15,474 bases of DNA from a bacterium (GTDB lineage: Bacteria > Babelota > Babeliae > Babelales > Vermiphilaceae): the NCBI GenBank assembly GCA_030672115.1, contig DAOVGZ010000016.1:1-15474 (forward strand), given 5' to 3'. The notes beneath the pieces were generated by a model. It searched no databases, was not told the origin of the DNA, and saw nothing but the letters and a program-made list of their open reading frames with translations. Positions 12,794-15,474 of the stretch are shown piece by piece. Within the stretch, counting starts at the first letter, position 1, and every line of letters starts with the position of its first letter. The translations under genes were made by a program, and so were the position numbers.

Positions 12794-13749
12794 TAATAGC
12801 AGAATTTATACACTATCTCATTGTTGCATTTATTGTTGGCATAAACTCCATAGCTGTAGGTATTGGTGAAGGTATCGCAAATGGTGCTGCCATTGATGCA
12901 CTAAGTCGCCAACCATCTGCAAAAGGAGATATCGTTAATGCTGCAATTCTTGGCATGGCACTCATTGAAACATCTGCAATTGTTGGGATTACCATCTCGG
13001 TTATTATTTTATTTGGAACAAGCGGAGTAGAAAAAACATTATATTTTGGTATCGCCGAAATTGGCATAGCTCTTGCAATTTGTCTTTCTGGTTTTGCTAT
13101 TGGACTTGCTTCAGCCCTTCCAACTCGAGCTGCTTGCATGTCAATTGCTCGACAACCATTTTCTGGTAAAAAAATCACACAGTTCATGTTGATTACACAA
13201 ACAATTATTCAAACTCCAATCATCTTTGGTTTTATTATTGCAATCTTTATTAAAGGTCAAGCTGCCAATGCAACAACAATTTCTGATAGTCTACGTCTTT
13301 TGGCAAGTGGACTTGCTATCGGCCTTGGCTCCATTGGACCAATTGTTGGTCTTGCAAAATTTGGTGCAACTGCCTGTGAAGGTCTCGGCGTAAATCGCAA
13401 AAGTAGTAATCATATTCTTTCTTTTACATTTTTAAGTGAAGCAATAATTGAAACCCCAATTATTTTTGCTCTCATTATTTCATTTACCCTTCTTTTTATC
13501 GTCAAAGGTTCTACAAACCCTATTACTGGTATTGCCTATCTTTCAGCAGCTCTTTGTATTGGTCTTGGTACCATTGGTCCAGGTATCAGTTCAGGAAACA
13601 CAGCTGCGGCAGCCTGCAAACAAATCGCACGCAAACCAGAACAATACTCACTAATTTCTAAAATAAGCATGTTCGGTCAAGGATTGATAGATACAAGCGC
13701 CATCTATTCTTTAGTTGTTGCTTTTATGCTTATCCTCCTTGGAAGATAA
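12787..13749 (+). CDS. atpE: ATP synthase subunit c: four fused hairpins
   Basis: The rotor proteolipid, normally about 75-90 residues with two helices, is here 320 residues with eight helices in four tandem c-type units. Each unit has helix-loop-helix with the ion-binding position exactly 18 residues after the loop Pro or its equivalent. Loops are R-Q-P (41-43), R-Q-P (122-124), V-N-R (202-204) and R-K-P (282-284). Ion sites are Glu61 (L-I-E-T-S), Gln142 (I-I-Q-T-P), Glu222 (I-I-E-T-P) and Asp302 (L-I-D-T-S), spaced 81, 80 and 80 residues. Thus three of four hairpins keep a carboxylate. Repeat 1 also has Glu28 in its first helix at the position of the Na+ ligand Gln32 of Ilyobacter c. Fused c units are known in V/A-type rotors; four in one chain beside an F-type subunit a is unusual. 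The start may be modified by the upstream leader. Confidence 0.9.
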   Translation: MVVIAEFIHYLIVAFIVGINSIAVGIGEGIANGAAIDALSRQPSAKGDIVNAAILGMALIETSAIVGITISVIILFGTSGVEKTLYFGIAEIGIALAICLSGFAIGLASALPTRAACMSIARQPFSGKKITQFMLITQTIIQTPIIFGFIIAIFIKGQAANATTISDSLRLLASGLAIGLGSIGPIVGLAKFGATACEGLGVNRKSSNHILSFTFLSEAIIETPIIFALIISFTLLFIVKGSTNPITGIAYLSAALCIGLGTIGPGISSGNTAAAACKQIARKPEQYSLISKISMFGQGLIDTSAIYSLVVAFMLILLGR

Positions 13750-13791
13750 ATTATTAAAAGGCAGTGAAGATCAAAATAAAAAGGCAATCTA

Positions 13792-14943
13792 ATGAAGCAA
13801 AAAAAAGATTTGCACGTTCTGTATATAATAACAAAACTTGAACTTGGAGGAGCACAAAAAGTATGCCTCGCTCTAAAAAAAGGTCTTGATCAAAACGGTC
13901 ACACCCCACTCTTAATTTCTGGTGCTCAAGGGCAACTTGTCGACTCAATAAAAACAATGCCTAATGTTTATTTACTTAACGATTTTAAAAGAGAAGTTTC
14001 TTTTTTTAGTTTTTTCAAAGAAATTAAAAGTTTTTTTCAGCTCATTAATAAAATAAAAAAAATAAAAAAAAAATATCCTAACCTTATGGTTCACACACAT
14101 AGCACCAAAGCAGGCCTTATTGGTCGTTGGGCTGCTTTTTTTGCAGGAGTAAAAAAAAGAGTACACACCATTCATGGATATGCATTTCATAATCATCAAA
14201 ATAATATTGTATGGCTTATAATTTATATGCTCGAATTTTTTACAAATTTTATTACAACACATTTTGTATGTGTCTCTTCTGAAGATGTAAAAACTGGCAT
14301 TAAATTATTTCCTAACTTTACAAACAAACATTCAATAATTCGTGCAGCAGTCGACTGGCAACAATTTTACCTGCCAGCACGAAAAGCAACACCCTTTCCT
14401 TTAAAAAAATCTCCTTTTATTTTTGGAACCGTTGCATGTTTTAAAAAACAAAAAAATCTTTTTGATCTTTTAAACGCCTTTGATGCTCTTTACAAAAAAA
14501 ACAATCAAGCTCGATTAGAAATTATTGGTGATGGTATTTTACGACCCGATATTGAATCATGGATTATAAAAAATAATCATGAAAAAAATATAACTCTTCA
14601 TGGTTGGCAAAAACAAGTAGCGCCTCTTATGATCCATTGGCACGCATTTGTTTTAAGTTCTTTGTGGGAAGGCCTGCCATGCTCAATTGTAGAAGCACGC
14701 CTTTTAAAATTACCTGTTTTAAGTTACAACACAGGCGGCATTCATGATGTAATAATTAATGGAGAAAATGGTTTTTTGTATAAACAAAAAGACATTTCAA
14801 GTCTTTGCGATGGAATGGCGTTAATCATGAAAAGAAAAAAACTTTTTAATAATTTTCAAAATTATCAAGAAGACTTAAGTGATTTCAACAACAAACAAAT
14901 GGTAGATCAACATATTAAGCTTTACCAAAAGCTTCTACATTAG
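13792..14943 (+). CDS. family 4 glycosyltransferase
   Basis: A 383-residue GT-B fold enzyme that would transfer a sugar from an NDP-sugar donor to a lipid or glycan acceptor at the cytosolic membrane face. The N-terminal domain has L-G-G-A-Q-K (18-23), the Gly-rich acceptor-side loop, and H-T-H-S-T-K-A-G-L-I-G-R. The linker F-G-T-V-A-C-F-K-K-Q-K-N and the donor-site E-x7-E motif (Glu293 to Glu301, E-G-L-P-C-S-I-V-E) are typical of GT4. The following N-T-G-G-I-H-D-V and N-G-E-N-G-F-L also fit the family. AAGG (13781-13784) lies 7 nt before the ATG. It follows atpE by 42 nt with no visible terminator, so it may be at the end of the same operon, an unusual partner for ATP synthase genes. The donor and acceptor cannot be predicted; lipopolysaccharide or capsule synthesis is likely. 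Confidence 0.92.
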   Translation: MKQKKDLHVLYIITKLELGGAQKVCLALKKGLDQNGHTPLLISGAQGQLVDSIKTMPNVYLLNDFKREVSFFSFFKEIKSFFQLINKIKKIKKKYPNLMVHTHSTKAGLIGRWAAFFAGVKKRVHTIHGYAFHNHQNNIVWLIIYMLEFFTNFITTHFVCVSSEDVKTGIKLFPNFTNKHSIIRAAVDWQQFYLPARKATPFPLKKSPFIFGTVACFKKQKNLFDLLNAFDALYKKNNQARLEIIGDGILRPDIESWIIKNNHEKNITLHGWQKQVAPLMIHWHAFVLSSLWEGLPCSIVEARLLKLPVLSYNTGGIHDVIINGENGFLYKQKDISSLCDGMALIMKRKKLFNNFQNYQEDLSDFNNKQMVDQHIKLYQKLLH

Positions 14944-14998
14944 TATATTTCATACGGTTACACATTATTTTTTATAAACATCCCAACAAAAAGGACAA

Positions 14999-15343
14999 AT
15001 GATTAATACTAGAAAATACCTAACAACCACAATTCTCTTATTTTCTATGCAAATTCTATTTCTCAACGTTTCTATAAAAGCCTGTGAAAATAAAGGACCC
15101 TCAAATAACAATACCAATGTTCCATCTTGTTTATCTTCTTTTTTTGATGGATGCGAAAACATTCTCAAGCATGTTGCTTATTCAATAGGGCACCGTCAAT
15201 ACGAAGATGCTCCTGAAGAGCTCGATGATATAAAGATCAAACCGTTTATAAAACAAACAGGCAAAGTTATTAAAACTTTTTGTTTAGATATACATGATTT
15301 TTGTAAAGATCTACATGCCCCATACATACCCGAAACAAAATAA
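14999..15343 (+). CDS. small exported Cys-containing protein, function unknown
   Basis: A 114-residue protein with an N-terminal signal peptide (about 1-28) and no later membrane helix, so it is probably periplasmic or secreted. Five Cys follow: one right after the signal (K-A-C-E), then P-S-C-L, D-G-C-E, T-F-C-L and D-F-C-K, which could form disulfides. The sequence S-I-K-A-C is near a lipobox, but Lys at -2 is atypical, so lipidation is uncertain. AAGGA (14991-14995) is only 3 nt from ATG, a short but possible spacing. No family is recognised. A strong terminator follows 27 nt after the stop, and the gene is separated from the glycosyltransferase by 55 nt. Confidence 0.6.
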   Translation: MINTRKYLTTTILLFSMQILFLNVSIKACENKGPSNNNTNVPSCLSSFFDGCENILKHVAYSIGHRQYEDAPEELDDIKIKPFIKQTGKVIKTFCLDIHDFCKDLHAPYIPETK

Positions 15344-15370
15344 AATATACTCTTAAAAATAAACTCTTTT

Positions 15371-15416
15371 AAAAAAAGCATAGCTTCCTTGTAATACAGG
15401 AAGCTATGCTTTTTTT
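15371..15416. terminator. strong bidirectional rho-independent terminator
   Basis: A perfect 19-bp stem: A7-GCATAGCTTCCT (15371-15389) pairs with AGGAAGCTATGC-T7 (15398-15416) around an 8-nt loop. The A-run and T-run make it functional on both strands. It is the most stable hairpin noticed in the window. Confidence 0.92.
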
Positions 15417-15451
15417 AGGGGAAAAATAAAAATATTGTTAAGGGGGACATC

Positions 15452-15474
15452 ATGAATTCTATTAAAAAAACCAT
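15452..15474 (+). CDS. start of a gene cut by the window end
   Basis: ATG 15452 follows a strong Shine-Dalgarno AAGGGGGA (15440-15447) at 4 nt. The visible residues are M-N-S-I-K-K-T, a typical beginning of a signal peptide. Nothing further can be said. Confidence 0.55.

Noticed and set aside
12813..13187. Minus-strand frame of 124 codons inside atpE
   Set aside because: It is a shadow of repetitive, Ala/Ile/Gly-rich subunit c codons; no RBS and no family.
1..15474. CRISPR arrays, tRNA or rRNA genes, insertion sequences, attachment sites
   Set aside because: No regularly spaced repeats, cloverleaf patterns, transposase or integrase motifs, or terminal inverted repeats were seen on either strand.

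Overview
The window is AT-rich, uses the standard bacterial code (TGA ends the genes closing at 2572 and 6112), and is densely packed. Gram-negative features recur: a lipobox protein, a C-terminal-Phe beta-barrel candidate, type IV pilin machinery and many short exported proteins with no recognisable family. The pilin, the permease, the many orphan exported proteins and the low GC suggest a host-associated lineage such as Candidatus Dependentiae (TM6). That assignment is inference from overall protein character; no 16S or other marker is present.

Layout. 2-1135 holds two orphan envelope proteins: a lipoprotein cut by the window edge and a two-helix protein with an internal repeat. 1136-1504 is largely non-coding, with a possible decayed reading frame, a terminator hairpin and a near-consensus promoter for a secreted alpha/beta hydrolase (1505-2572). 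2611-4777 contains a minus-strand acylphosphatase-like protein, the glutamyl-tRNA synthetase gltX, and a small minus-strand DUF4911-like protein. 4901-7559 carries an APC-family amino acid permease and an outer-membrane beta-barrel candidate, closed by a clear terminator.

7717-9171 is a promoter followed by rpsU (bS21), rbfA and a prepilin peptidase. The peptidase has no ATG, GTG or TTG in its N-terminal part and probably starts at an AUU overlapping rbfA. The type IV pilin it would process lies convergently (9188-9670, minus). The pilin promoter overlaps a divergent promoter for a small membrane protein (9801-10148).

10267-13749 appears to be one operon: a divergent FolC-like Mur ligase lacking two family motifs, an 81-residue membrane protein in the atpI position, ATP synthase subunit a (atpB), and a 320-residue subunit c. 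That last protein is the main discovery. It is four c-type hairpins fused in tandem, with the ion-binding carboxylate position recurring at residues 61, 142, 222 and 302 as Glu, Gln, Glu, Asp. Subunits b, delta, alpha, gamma, beta and epsilon are absent; a GT4 glycosyltransferase follows instead. The window closes with a small exported protein, a perfect 19-bp-stem bidirectional terminator, and the first codons of another gene.

Together the genes serve translation (gltX, rpsU, rbfA), the cell envelope and pilus, nutrient uptake, and membrane energy coupling.
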